Of a stretch of DNA of 53,065 nt, positions 42,894 to 52,052 are shown in pieces (position 1 is the stretch's first letter; every line of letters starts with the position of its first letter). Below the pieces are notes generated by a model, which saw only the letters and a program-made list of their open reading frames with translations, did not search any database and was not told where the DNA came from. The DNA is from an uncultured Bacteroidota bacterium. GTDB lineage: Bacteria; Bacteroidota; Bacteroidia; Chitinophagales; Chitinophagaceae. Where the stretch lies: the NCBI GenBank assembly GCA_903824725.1, contig CAIJXU010000085.1, positions 1 through 53,065 on the forward strand, written 5' to 3'. A program made the translations under genes and the position numbers.

Positions 42894-43616
42894 ATGTTTT
42901 CAAGCCAATTTCAAGAAATAATTGACCGAAGAAGATCTAATCGAAAATTTGACCCCTTAGTAGAAGTTCCAGACGAAGTGATTAAAAAGAGTTTAGAAAG
43001 AGCCATCTTGTCGCCCAACAGCAGCAATATGCAATTATGGGAATTTTATTGGATAAAAAACAAGGATGAAAAGGAAAAGTATACTGCATTATGCCTTGGT
43101 CAATCTGCAGCCAAAACAGCCAAGCAAATTGTTGTTTTTGTTACTCGACGAGATTTATGGCCACAAAGAGCCAAATGGAATTACAATAGATTAAAGGATG
43201 GCATTAAAGGGGAACCTAATAAATTAGAAAAAAGAGGCTTAGACTATTATGGAAAATTAATGCCCTTAGCCTATCGAAGTGATATTTTTGGCATATTTGC
43301 TTTGATACGCAGAGCTATGAGTTTTTTCATGGGTTTAACAAAACCCTTTATCCGTTTTGGCGGCAAAGCCGATCAGCGAATTACTGTTCACAAGTCTTGC
43401 GCTTTAGCTGCTCAAACATTTATGTTGTCAATTGCTGCAGAAGGTTTTGAATCCTGCCCAATGGAAGGTTTTGATCAAGTACGCGTTAAAAAAGCATTGA
43501 ACTTACCTAGAGGTGCCGAAATTAATATGATCATTAGCGTAGGCAAAGGCACTGGAGAAGGAGTATGGGGCCCTCGATTCAGAGTACCTTATGAGGAAGT
43601 TGTTTTTGAAAGATAA
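42894..43616 (+). CDS. Nitroreductase family protein
   Basis: FMN-dependent NAD(P)H oxidoreductase of 240 aa. The FMN-binding N-terminus is IIDRRRSNRKFDP, followed by AILSPNSSNMQLWEFYWI. The C-terminal ALAAQTFMLSIAAEGFESCPMEGFD and the ISVGKGTGEGVW end complete the fold. About 60 residues in the middle (LWPQRAKWNYNRLKDGIKGE to IRRAMSFFMGLTK) are longer than in compact nitroreductases and include a hydrophobic stretch. Substrate unknown; relatives reduce nitro compounds, quinones or enones. It faces the serine hydrolase promoter region and converges with the CoA-transferase gene 18 bases downstream. Confidence 0.9.
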   Translation: MFSSQFQEIIDRRRSNRKFDPLVEVPDEVIKKSLERAILSPNSSNMQLWEFYWIKNKDEKEKYTALCLGQSAAKTAKQIVVFVTRRDLWPQRAKWNYNRLKDGIKGEPNKLEKRGLDYYGKLMPLAYRSDIFGIFALIRRAMSFFMGLTKPFIRFGGKADQRITVHKSCALAAQTFMLSIAAEGFESCPMEGFDQVRVKKALNLPRGAEINMIISVGKGTGEGVWGPRFRVPYEEVVFER

Positions 43617-43634
43617 AAACTATGTTGATTAATT

Positions 43635-44921
43635 TTAAACAAATAATTTAAAGCGTTCATGACATTGTTGCATTAACCCTTCTCGATCTTCGGGATGGGC
43701 AATTTCAATTAATGATTTAGCACGTTGCCTTAAATTTTTTCCGTACAAATAAGCCACGCCATATTCAGTGACAACATAATGTATATGTCCGCGGGTAGTA
43801 ACGACGCCAGCTCCTTGTTTCAAAAAAGGCACCACTCTTGATACTCCTTTATTGGTTCGACTTGAAATGGCAATGATGGGCTTCCCTCCTTCACTTAGTG
43901 CTGCTCCTCGCATAAAATCCATTTGACCTCCAATTCCACTGTATTGATAGGTTCCAATACTATCGGCACAAATTTGCCCAGTCAAATCTACCTCAACAGC
44001 ACTATTAATTGCAATCACTTTTGGATTGCGCCTTATGACATGCGGATCATTTACATAATCAATATCTAAAAAATGAATTGCTGGATTGTCATTTACATAA
44101 TTATATAATTTTTTAGTGCCTAACGCGAAAGAAGTAATGAGTTTATTAGGATGAATTTTCTTTTTGGAATTATTGATGATGTCTTTTTCAAATAAATCAA
44201 TGACCCCGTCACTAAACATTTCGGTATGCATGCCTAAATTCTTATGCCCATGTAATGATTGCAATACGGCATCAGGAATACTTCCAATACCTACTTGTAG
44301 AGTGCTGCCATCTTCAATTAAATTAGCTACATTTTTCCCAATCTCTAAATCAACCGATGTAATTTTAGCACCATAGTCCATTTCAGGTAATGCTTCATCG
44401 TGAAATACCATGGCAGCAAAATGATCTGTATGTATCATCCCGTCACCATGGGTTCGAGGCATTTGAGGATTCACTTGAGCAATAATATATTTTGCACAAT
44501 TCACAGCTGTTCTTGCAACATCCACTGAAGTTCCTAAAGTACAATAGCCATGAATATCTGGAGGCGACACTTGCACTAAAGCGACATCCACCGGCAACAC
44601 TGTGCGCATCATATCAGGAATATCACTTAAAAAAGCGGGTATATAATCTGCTCTACCTTCATTCACAGCTTTACGAATGGGCTCAGAAACAAACAAGGAA
44701 TTAATGTGAAAGGCCTTTTCATATCCTGGCTCAGCCAATTCAATTTTGCCTTGCAAAGTGATTGAAATAATTTCAGTACCTACTAAGCGATCTTTATGTT
44801 TGGCTAGTTCCTTTAACAAATATTGTGGCGTACAGGCACTGCCATGTACAAAAATTCGATGCCCACTTTGAATAATCTGAAGGGCTTCTTGTGCAGTGGT
44901 GTAATGAAATGGATGAATCAT
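43635..44921 (-). CDS. Acetyl-CoA hydrolase/transferase family protein
   Basis: 428-aa class I CoA-transferase, 4-hydroxybutyrate/acetate CoA-transferase type. N-terminal domain: IIQSGHRIFVHGSACTPQYL and VDVALVQVSPPDIHGYCTLG. C-terminal domain: LQVGIGSIPDAVLQSL, the catalytic Glu in INSAVEVDLTGQICADS, GIGGQMDFMRGAALSEGG and VVTEYGVAYLYGKNLRQRA. These enzymes move CoA between acetyl-CoA and a carboxylic acid or hydrolyse it. With gcdH elsewhere in the window, a role in amino acid or short-chain acid degradation is possible but not shown. Two inverted repeats lie just upstream of its start. Confidence 0.92.
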   Translation of the reverse strand: MIHPFHYTTAQEALQIIQSGHRIFVHGSACTPQYLLKELAKHKDRLVGTEIISITLQGKIELAEPGYEKAFHINSLFVSEPIRKAVNEGRADYIPAFLSDIPDMMRTVLPVDVALVQVSPPDIHGYCTLGTSVDVARTAVNCAKYIIAQVNPQMPRTHGDGMIHTDHFAAMVFHDEALPEMDYGAKITSVDLEIGKNVANLIEDGSTLQVGIGSIPDAVLQSLHGHKNLGMHTEMFSDGVIDLFEKDIINNSKKKIHPNKLITSFALGTKKLYNYVNDNPAIHFLDIDYVNDPHVIRRNPKVIAINSAVEVDLTGQICADSIGTYQYSGIGGQMDFMRGAALSEGGKPIIAISSRTNKGVSRVVPFLKQGAGVVTTRGHIHYVVTEYGVAYLYGKNLRQRAKSLIEIAHPEDREGLMQQCHERFKLFV

Positions 44922-45001
44922 ACGCTTACTTTATGAATAAGCGAAATAAGCGTATACTGATACTAATAAATATGATTAATATCAATACAAATATTGATAT
45001 T
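44920..45001. repeat. Two nested inverted repeats upstream of the CoA-transferase gene
   Basis: The first pair is ATACGCTTA (44920-44928) and TAAGCGTAT (44947-44955), 9-bp arms with an 18-base spacer that overlaps the start codon. The second is AATATCAATA (44978-44987) and TATTGATATT (44992-45001), 10-bp arms with a 4-base spacer. Both are perfect. Either could be operators of the CoA-transferase gene; the second could also end the DUF1080 transcript, though no U-tract is evident. Confidence 0.5.
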
Positions 45002-45049
45002 CAATAGTTCTCTATTGCATAAGAAAACAGGGCACATTAGAATTGAAGC

Positions 45050-45988
45050 CTATTTGGCTGGTGTAATGACAATATTACGGTATTCAATTAAACCATGATC
45101 GCCTTGCATCATAATGGGTCCTGGTTCTGCTTCACGACTATCTAATGCCCCGCCTGTGATTCCAGGAATAATTTGATCACGAATAATTGTTTTGCCATTC
45201 GCAACCACAGTAACAATTCGTCCTACTAAAGTAATGTCAAAAGATTGCCATTCGCCTGCATTTTTGGCTACCATCTCTAAAGGATCAATAAAACCATACA
45301 AACCACCTAAATGAATATTCGTCGCTTCCATTCCCTTACTATCCTCTACTTGCACTTCATAACGACCTCTTAAATAAACACCGCTGTTGCTTTCTTTTGG
45401 ATAACGAAATTCAATATGTAATTTAAAATCATTAAATGTTTTATTTGTTTTGATATTGGAACCGGGACGTGGACTTTTTAAAATACCATTTTCAACTACC
45501 CATTGATTTTCTTTTCCAGTGGGTTGCCATCCGTCTAAATTTTTACCATTAAATAAAGTAATAGGCTTTCCCCATACAGGTGCTTTATCGCGCTTTAGAC
45601 TAGGTGCTGGCAACCCTACCCAAGTTACCCTTTGACCACGAGGTGTTAACATGGTGCCCGATAATTTACCATCTTTTAATGTGCCTTCGACTATTAATTC
45701 TTTATCAGTATTTTCCCATTGACCAGGAATATGAAATGAAACCTTATTGTCTTTAAAAAAAACTTCGGATATCGGACGCGCACTTCCGCCATCTGCCACA
45801 AAATATCCGACTAATGTTTTAATACCAGATAACCTCACTTCCAACCATGATGCTGCTAATCGATCTCCTAAATCAACAGTTAGATCCCATCTGCCTTCAA
45901 TAGCTTGTCTTTTAGGTATTTCGTTTGTTGCAAAACAAAGTTGCACACTGAATAAAGAAATGAATAAAAATGAAAAAAACTTAGTCAT
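45050..45988 (-). CDS. Exported DUF1080 (3-keto-disaccharide hydrolase family) protein
   Basis: 312 aa with a Sec signal (MTKFFSFLFISLFSVQLCFA). Residues ~25-130 form a beta-rich domain with EGRWDLTVDLGDR and the GKLSGTMLTPRGQRVTW end. From ~140 a concanavalin-like DUF1080 domain follows: ITLFNGKNLDGWQP, NGILKSPRPGSNIKTNK, NSGVYLRGRYEVQVEDS, and GEWQSFDITLVGR to the C-terminus. DUF1080 proteins include enzymes that hydrolyse 3-keto-glycosides made by Gfo/Idh/MocA dehydrogenases. No Gfo gene is adjacent; the nearest exported Gfo genes are about 26 kb away in this window. Enzymatic role inferred. Confidence 0.88.
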   Translation of the reverse strand: MTKFFSFLFISLFSVQLCFATNEIPKRQAIEGRWDLTVDLGDRLAASWLEVRLSGIKTLVGYFVADGGSARPISEVFFKDNKVSFHIPGQWENTDKELIVEGTLKDGKLSGTMLTPRGQRVTWVGLPAPSLKRDKAPVWGKPITLFNGKNLDGWQPTGKENQWVVENGILKSPRPGSNIKTNKTFNDFKLHIEFRYPKESNSGVYLRGRYEVQVEDSKGMEATNIHLGGLYGFIDPLEMVAKNAGEWQSFDITLVGRIVTVVANGKTIIRDQIIPGITGGALDSREAEPGPIMMQGDHGLIEYRNIVITPAK

Positions 45989-46126
45989 GGTGTTACTTTT
46001 TTTAAGAATAATGATATTTCAAAACCATCTGGTATTATGAAACTTAAATTTACAAAAAAATGAATTAAAAGAAGGGGTTGTTTATATTAAAAATTGACTA
46101 ATTTCAAAATAGTTTAATACTACACT

Positions 46127-48574
46127 ATGTCGAGATTCATCAAAACTATTTTTTTGCTTTGCTTAATGATGCCTTTTTTAACGGCATCTACTCAAATTAA
46201 AATTTATGTTTCTCCTAGTGGCCATGATCAGGCAATCGGAAATAATGAACACCCAGTAGCTAGTTTTGAACGAGCCCAACAATTGGCCCGACAAACCAAC
46301 CCTAGTAGTTCAGTTCAAGTAATATTCAAAAAAGGGATTTACTATTTACCTAATACCATTCTATTTACTGAAAAAGACAACAAAATAAATAATGCCACTA
46401 TTACTTATTGTGCCGAACAGGAAGGATCGGCTATCATCAGTGGCGGAGCCGAATTAAAAATAAATTGGAAATTATATAAAAACGGAATTTATGTGACAGA
46501 GGTAAAGGCCAATGCTAAAATAGATCAACTATATATTAATGGGGAAAGACAAAATATGGCAAGATATCCCAATGCACAAGTTGGAAAAAATGTATTTGAT
46601 GCATGGGATTTAAATCATGAAGCCAAATTTGATTCCTTAGCTGATGTATTATTACCCTCTCGTGTTGCAAATTGGAAACACCCTGAAGGTGGATTTATTC
46701 ATGCGATGCACGCCTATTTATGGGGCGATATGCATTGGAGAATAACAGGCAAGGATGAAAAAAATAAATTATTACTTGAAGGAGGTTGGCAAAACAATCG
46801 CCCTTCAGCAATGCATCCTGTATTCCGGATGGCCGAAAATATATTTGAAGAATTGGATGCCCCAGGTGAATGGTTTTTAAATGAAAAAACACACCAACTA
46901 TTTTACTATCCTAAAAATGAAGCAACCCTATTAACTGCAAAAGTTGAAATTGTTCGATTAACGCACTTAATAGAATTGAATGGCAGCATTACAAAACCTG
47001 TTTCACAAATTCACTTAAAAGGATTTGTCTTTAGACACACAGCGCGTAGTTTTATGGAAAATAAAGATCCATTACTACGATCCGACTGGACGGTTTACCG
47101 AGGCGGTGCCATTGTATTTAATGGTGCAGAAAATTGTAGCATTAAAAAATGCGAGTTTGATCAAGTGGGTGGCAATACCATATTAGTAAATCATTATAAT
47201 AAAAAATTAAGTTTCGTAGGTTGCTATATACATCATAGTGGTGCAAGTGGTATCGTATTTGTGGGTGATACCTTAGCTGTTCGAAATAGACTAGTGGGTT
47301 ATGGCAATCAAAACTATGAGGGATTGGACTTAAATAAAGGGCCTCAAAATCAAAATTATCCATCGGACTGTTTAATTGAAGATTGTTTAATTACAATGAC
47401 AGGAAGGGTTGAAAAACAAACTGCACCCATTCAAATTTCTATTGCACATAAAATTCATATCAATCATTGTTCCATTTATGATGTACCAAGAGCTGGTATT
47501 AATATAAGTGAGGGCGCATTTGGTGGACATATTATTGAAAATTCAGACATCTTTAATACAGTATTAGAAACGGGAGATCATGGAAGCTTTAATTCCTGGG
47601 GACGAGATCGGTATTGGAGCCCTAGTCAAAATACAGTCAATACAAAAGTGCAGGAAAATAAAAGTCTACCCTTTTTGGATATGCTTGACATTAATATCAT
47701 TCGACATAATAGATGGCGCTGTGATCATGGATGGGATATTGATTTAGATGATGGTTCAAGTCAATATCTTTTATATAATAATTTACTATTAAATGGCGGA
47801 TTAAAATTTAGAGAAGGTTATCATCGAACTGCCTCCAATAATATTATCGTAAATAATAGTTTTCATCCTCATGTATGGTATCCTGAAAGTGGCGATCAGT
47901 TTACTAAAAATATTTTAACAGGCACTTACAAGGAAATTCAAATGGATAACACGGTGGGAAAGAATAAAAAATGGGGCAAATACATTGACGCCAATTTTTT
48001 TGTAGGCGACAGTAATGAAAACCATTTATTTATTAATAATGGTTGCGATTCCATCTCCATGATAGGTGATCCTCAATTTAAAAACCCAGCACTAGGGGAT
48101 TTCACAGTTCAAAATAAATTAGCATTGTCGAAATTAGGTTTTGTCAATTTTGATATGCAACATTTTGGAGTAACCAGCCCTTCTTTAAAACGAATAACAA
48201 AAAAACCCATCATGCCTATGGTTGATATTAAACAAGGCAGCAATAAAAAAGAAACGAATAATGCTAGTTGGATGGGTGCGCAAATTTTAGAGCCTAAGGG
48301 AACTGATTTATCCGCTTATGGCGTTGGTTTTAATTTAGGAGGTGTTGCCATTGGCAACATAGACAAAAGTAGCCCTTTACACCAATTAGGTTTAAAAGCA
48401 GGTGATTATATAATTGAAATTAATGGCGCTAAAATAACTTCTATCAAAATGATGCAATCCTATTTGTCGCCCTATCAATCCTTTATTCAAGATTTTGATT
48501 TTACAGTGATCAGAGCACAAAAAAAGACAGCTATTCATTTTAGAATAAAATTGGATGGCCTTGAAATAAAATAA
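46127..48574 (+). CDS. Exported right-handed beta-helix protein with C-terminal PDZ domain
   Basis: 815 aa with a Sec signal (ends near FLTASTQ). An N-terminal region like that of polysaccharide-acting beta-helix enzymes (IKIYVSPSGHDQAIGNNEHP) is followed by parallel beta-helix repeats from ~300 to ~600, with repeated N-rich turns such as GAENCSIKKCEFDQVGGN. The block ETGDHGSFNSWGRDRYW recalls GH141-type proteins, whose known members cleave fucose or xylose linkages. The last ~80 residues are a PDZ domain (GGVAIGNIDKSSPLHQLGLK, then AGDYIIEINGAKI). It converges with an 814-aa hydrolase gene, and its stop codon lies inside the shared terminator. A polysaccharide-acting enzyme is likely; exact bond unknown. 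Confidence 0.82.
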   Translation: MSRFIKTIFLLCLMMPFLTASTQIKIYVSPSGHDQAIGNNEHPVASFERAQQLARQTNPSSSVQVIFKKGIYYLPNTILFTEKDNKINNATITYCAEQEGSAIISGGAELKINWKLYKNGIYVTEVKANAKIDQLYINGERQNMARYPNAQVGKNVFDAWDLNHEAKFDSLADVLLPSRVANWKHPEGGFIHAMHAYLWGDMHWRITGKDEKNKLLLEGGWQNNRPSAMHPVFRMAENIFEELDAPGEWFLNEKTHQLFYYPKNEATLLTAKVEIVRLTHLIELNGSITKPVSQIHLKGFVFRHTARSFMENKDPLLRSDWTVYRGGAIVFNGAENCSIKKCEFDQVGGNTILVNHYNKKLSFVGCYIHHSGASGIVFVGDTLAVRNRLVGYGNQNYEGLDLNKGPQNQNYPSDCLIEDCLITMTGRVEKQTAPIQISIAHKIHINHCSIYDVPRAGINISEGAFGGHIIENSDIFNTVLETGDHGSFNSWGRDRYWSPSQNTVNTKVQENKSLPFLDMLDINIIRHNRWRCDHGWDIDLDDGSSQYLLYNNLLLNGGLKFREGYHRTASNNIIVNNSFHPHVWYPESGDQFTKNILTGTYKEIQMDNTVGKNKKWGKYIDANFFVGDSNENHLFINNGCDSISMIGDPQFKNPALGDFTVQNKLALSKLGFVNFDMQHFGVTSPSLKRITKKPIMPMVDIKQGSNKKETNNASWMGAQILEPKGTDLSAYGVGFNLGGVAIGNIDKSSPLHQLGLKAGDYIIEINGAKITSIKMMQSYLSPYQSFIQDFDFTVIRAQKKTAIHFRIKLDGLEIK

Positions 48575-48595
48575 AATGAATTTTTATTTTATTTC
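48563..48595. terminator. Palindromic terminator overlapping both convergent stop codons
   Basis: Perfect 14-bp arms GAAATAAAATAAAA (48563-48576) and its complement (48582-48595) flank a 5-base loop. Both genes end inside it: the plus-strand stop is at 48572-48574 and the minus-strand stop at 48584-48586. Because the arms are symmetrical, both proteins end in EIK. Stem is almost all A/T. Confidence 0.8.
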
Positions 48596-51028
48596 TTGAT
48601 CTTCTTTACTCATTTTCCAATCATTATCAAAGAAGCCTGCCATTTTAATCCCATCCGCGCCAGCATGTAACATGTCTATACTGAAAATCATAAAATCGGG
48701 GAACCCACTTGCACCTGCAAAATATTGATTGGCTAAAGCGGCATGCATCCCTTTGATACCCGTTCCAGTCACCACTGAAACTGATGCAATGTCTGAACCA
48801 GGAATAGGCCATACAAAATATGCACCGAGATCTTCCCCAGTCCATGTGTTTGTACCTGCTGAAACTTTATTGCGCTCCACTTTAATTGGGCATTCACTCA
48901 ACAAAATAGAATAAGCCGAATTAGTTGAAGCATTCCCATATAATACAACCCCTCTATCTTTATATTTTTCGATCGAATAGGCTTTATCAGTAATGATTTC
49001 AATAGCACCATTGCCACGATAATACCAAGTTTCTGCATCGTACTTTGCCTTATTTAAACTCCATTCATTTTCTTGTGTCGTTCCAACAGTCCCATATACA
49101 AATACCATTTTATTTCGAAACCCATCTTTAAAAGTTCCATAACGATGCGGTCCTTTTTGATTCAGACTAGGCAATTTCCCAATGACCCAATTGCCTTCTT
49201 TTAATTCAAGTACAATGGTATCAGTAGCAGAATTTGTTTTATATAATATAGGTGTTGCATTATCAAGTTTGATGGAAACAGTTGAATTAACTCCAAATTG
49301 CGTAAGCGCTAATTTTATTACTTTGCAATTTTGAGTGGAGCCGGTAATTTTTTTCGCTGCATTATCTCGATTAAATTGAATTCGACTATACTGTAGTGGA
49401 TGAATTTGCTGTAACACAGAAGCCCACCTGTTTTCGGCAGAAATACCTGGACTTGATGTAGTAAAATCAATTTGATTTACGGCACTATCTAATGGTCTTG
49501 AATGCCATTTAAAAAAATCAAAAAGTGGTTTCCAATCAACGCTTTCATTTCCAAACCAATGCTCCCCTCCTGGATATTCATAATAACTAAAATCAGAATG
49601 AAAGTTAGCTAATACTTTTTTCATTTGACGTGCGTAATTAACTGACACCACTTTATCTGCATCACCATGTAAAACATAAATACCAAATGGCGTATAATTA
49701 TTCGCAAGTTTAATGACATCACTTTGATTGCCTGATCTTAATAATAATTGTTCAAATTTGTTTTTACTACTATCAGGTATAACCCCATCTGCCGAACCAT
49801 ATGATTTAAGTGTAGGATATCCAGAGCATGGCGCTATTGCAGCCCAATTGCCAGGATAAGTAGCTCCTAAAAACCAAGTGCCATGCCCTCCCATTGAATG
49901 TCCAGTTAGATAAATTCTATTGGGATCTGGTTTGAATTTTTCTTTGGCAATCGTTAATACCTCTAAAGCATCCATCCTACCCCAGTCCTCCCAATTAAAT
50001 CCTCGAGGCCTTCGATTGGTAGCAGCGACTAAGGTTCCCCAATCTTTTGACTGATATGCTTTTGCTTGACCTATTGCTTCCACACCAGCACCATGAACTG
50101 ATAAAAATAATGCAGCATTATCTTTAGCACCCTTTAACTGAGGGGTAACTGAATAATATTGTAAGCTACTATCAATATTACTTATGAAAGTGCTACTGTA
50201 ATGAGCCGAGGAGTCAACTGCTTCTATTACTAATCTCTTTTCATCAATTTCTTTGTGATTATTATACAAAGTCAATAAGCATTCCTGGTTCCCCACTTTA
50301 TTTATCTCAGTTGCATCAAATGAGAAAATAATTTTACGACTAGCTAATGCCGGAATAGAAGGGATTATTGATCTCATTTTTCTTCCTCCTACAATAGATT
50401 GTAATTCAAGTTGATTCAAATCCTTTGAACTTGTATTTACAACGACAACTGCCCCTTGCAAAATTCCATTTTGCAAATTCAATACAACATGAGGCATTGT
50501 TGAATCAGCCGTGATAATACTAACCGGCTTTTCAGGAAAAATTAAAGAAACAGAGGTTTGAAAATACCTACGAACATATAATTCATTTTCCCCTTTTTTT
50601 AATTTTATAGGAATAAACAACCATCCTGCAGCATAAGGATCTCCTGCATGTAATACACCATTCACATACACGGAACTATTGCCTTTGATTTGTAACAAAA
50701 CATTTTTAGACTCGGCCGACTCATAAGTAAAGTAGAGGTACCCGCCCATACCAAATCCTTTGGCTTCAAAAATATTTTGCTTATTCGCAACTACTTCTTT
50801 CCAAAATTTTGATTGAACTACAGTGCCATTCCAAAATGTTTTACCTAAAGCTGGCTTCTCCAAAGTATTACTATATAACTGATAAGCTAAACTATCTGAA
50901 TAAATGGCTTCTCTTCCATAATGATGCACCCCTTCGATATACAATCCTTTGGTAAATATAAATGGTGATTGAGCAAATGCAGATTGACAATAACTCATTA
51001 TAAATAGTAAAATAATTTTTTTGTACAT
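48584..51028 (-). CDS. Exported alpha/beta hydrolase, prolyl-oligopeptidase/esterase type
   Basis: 814-aa protein with a Sec signal (MYKKIILLFIMSYCQSAFAQ). Residues ~20-290 are beta-rich and resemble carbohydrate-binding or accessory domains (YESAESKNVLLQIKGNSSVY). The catalytic domain (~300-530) has the nucleophile Ser in IYLTGHSMGGHGTWFLGA, a probable acid Asp in YVLHGDADKVVSV and the His in YPGGEHWFGN. The last ~280 residues are again beta-rich. The layout resembles PHB-depolymerase-like or acyl-carbohydrate esterases more than peptidases. It converges with the beta-helix gene, which fits a shared polysaccharide target, but the substrate is unknown. Confidence 0.84.
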   Translation of the reverse strand: MYKKIILLFIMSYCQSAFAQSPFIFTKGLYIEGVHHYGREAIYSDSLAYQLYSNTLEKPALGKTFWNGTVVQSKFWKEVVANKQNIFEAKGFGMGGYLYFTYESAESKNVLLQIKGNSSVYVNGVLHAGDPYAAGWLFIPIKLKKGENELYVRRYFQTSVSLIFPEKPVSIITADSTMPHVVLNLQNGILQGAVVVVNTSSKDLNQLELQSIVGGRKMRSIIPSIPALASRKIIFSFDATEINKVGNQECLLTLYNNHKEIDEKRLVIEAVDSSAHYSSTFISNIDSSLQYYSVTPQLKGAKDNAALFLSVHGAGVEAIGQAKAYQSKDWGTLVAATNRRPRGFNWEDWGRMDALEVLTIAKEKFKPDPNRIYLTGHSMGGHGTWFLGATYPGNWAAIAPCSGYPTLKSYGSADGVIPDSSKNKFEQLLLRSGNQSDVIKLANNYTPFGIYVLHGDADKVVSVNYARQMKKVLANFHSDFSYYEYPGGEHWFGNESVDWKPLFDFFKWHSRPLDSAVNQIDFTTSSPGISAENRWASVLQQIHPLQYSRIQFNRDNAAKKITGSTQNCKVIKLALTQFGVNSTVSIKLDNATPILYKTNSATDTIVLELKEGNWVIGKLPSLNQKGPHRYGTFKDGFRNKMVFVYGTVGTTQENEWSLNKAKYDAETWYYRGNGAIEIITDKAYSIEKYKDRGVVLYGNASTNSAYSILLSECPIKVERNKVSAGTNTWTGEDLGAYFVWPIPGSDIASVSVVTGTGIKGMHAALANQYFAGASGFPDFMIFSIDMLHAGADGIKMAGFFDNDWKMSKEDQEIK

Positions 51029-51219
51029 ATAGGGTTAATTAAGTAAAATTAAATTACAACAAAATTGATTAGCTCATTCAAAAAAGAGTTCTAATTAGTA
51101 AATAAATACTATTAATGAATCCTCAAATTGGTTTTCCTTCCTCTTTTGAGCTTGATTAGGCGATTTTCATAGAAATTAACTATTTTTAATATGAAAATTT
51201 AATGTCAAATTAATCAAAT

Positions 51220-51921
51220 ATGAAAGCGTATAAGTTTTATAACTTTTTTTTAATGGTAACTTCTTTGTTCATCATGTCTTGTGGTAGTTCCAATAGAGAT
51301 AAAGCATTTCAAAATATCGAGGAAAATGCTGGAGTGAATAGTCCCATTAAGCCTTTAGAAAATAGTGTAAAAATTGGCAACCAAGTTTGGGCAAAAAACA
51401 ACCTCAATGTTGATCGTTTTAGAAATGGAGATATGATAATGGAAGCTAAATCGGATGAAGATTGGGAAAAGGCTGGCGCAGAGGGTAAACCAGCATGGTG
51501 TTATTATAATAATGATACTTCATTAGGAACTAAATATGGAAAACTATATAATTTTTATGCAGTACATGATCAAAGAGGACTTGCTCCCATTGGTGCCCAT
51601 ATTGCAACCGACGAAGAATGGACAACCTTATCCAACAATTTAGGGGGTGATGATATTGCTGGGATAAAACTAAAATCTATCAAAGGTTGGGCAGGTAAAG
51701 GGAATGGCGATAATGCCAGTGGATTTAATGCTTTGCCAGGGGGATATCGTTATTTTAGTGGCATTTTTTTTAATGAAGGACAAGATGGTAGTTGGTGGAC
51801 GGCTACTCCTAATGAGGAAGGATATGCCCTACTTCGTTATTTATATTCTGCGAACACTAATATTTTCAGAAATCGTTTGAATTTAAAACTTGGCCTCTCC
51901 ATTAGATGTATACAAGATTAA
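51220..51921 (+). CDS. FISUMP-domain lipoprotein
   Basis: 233-aa lipoprotein with a signal and lipobox MSC (LMVTSLFIMSCGSS). The mature part is one Fibrobacter-succinogenes-type paralogous (FISUMP) domain: VKIGNQVWAKNNLNVDRFRN, then WCYYNNDTSLGTKYGKLYNF, ATDEEWTTLSNNLG, and the end GSWWTATPN with LGLSIRCIQD. The domain is common in surface lipoproteins of Bacteroidota and Fibrobacteres, often as multiple paralogues; its function is unknown. It is flanked by the hydrolase gene (divergent) and the outer-membrane-like gene (convergent). Confidence 0.88.
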   Translation: MKAYKFYNFFLMVTSLFIMSCGSSNRDKAFQNIEENAGVNSPIKPLENSVKIGNQVWAKNNLNVDRFRNGDMIMEAKSDEDWEKAGAEGKPAWCYYNNDTSLGTKYGKLYNFYAVHDQRGLAPIGAHIATDEEWTTLSNNLGGDDIAGIKLKSIKGWAGKGNGDNASGFNALPGGYRYFSGIFFNEGQDGSWWTATPNEEGYALLRYLYSANTNIFRNRLNLKLGLSIRCIQD

Positions 51922-51987
51922 GAAAACACTAAACTTATTTTCAAGCTTATTACCAAAGATTTAGTTCTGATCAATTGGTAATCTCTT

Positions 51988-52021
51988 TAAAAAAATTGCC
52001 CCAGGCATTCAGCGCTGAGGC
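51988..52021 (-). terminator. Rho-independent terminator of the outer-membrane-like gene
   Basis: Read on the minus strand, stem GCCTCAG / CTGGGGC (52015-52021 with 51998-52004, one G-U pair) has a 10-base loop, and AATTTTTTTAA follows. It lies about 30 bases beyond the stop of the gene at 52053. Confidence 0.75.
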
Positions 52022-52052
52022 GATTCTTTATTTATATGGGAAATCTATAAAA

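Noticed and set aside
44978..45001. FNR/CRP-like site (TTGAT-N4-ATCAA)
   Set aside because: The half-sites are in the opposite order (ATCAA...TTGAT), so it is not an FNR box.
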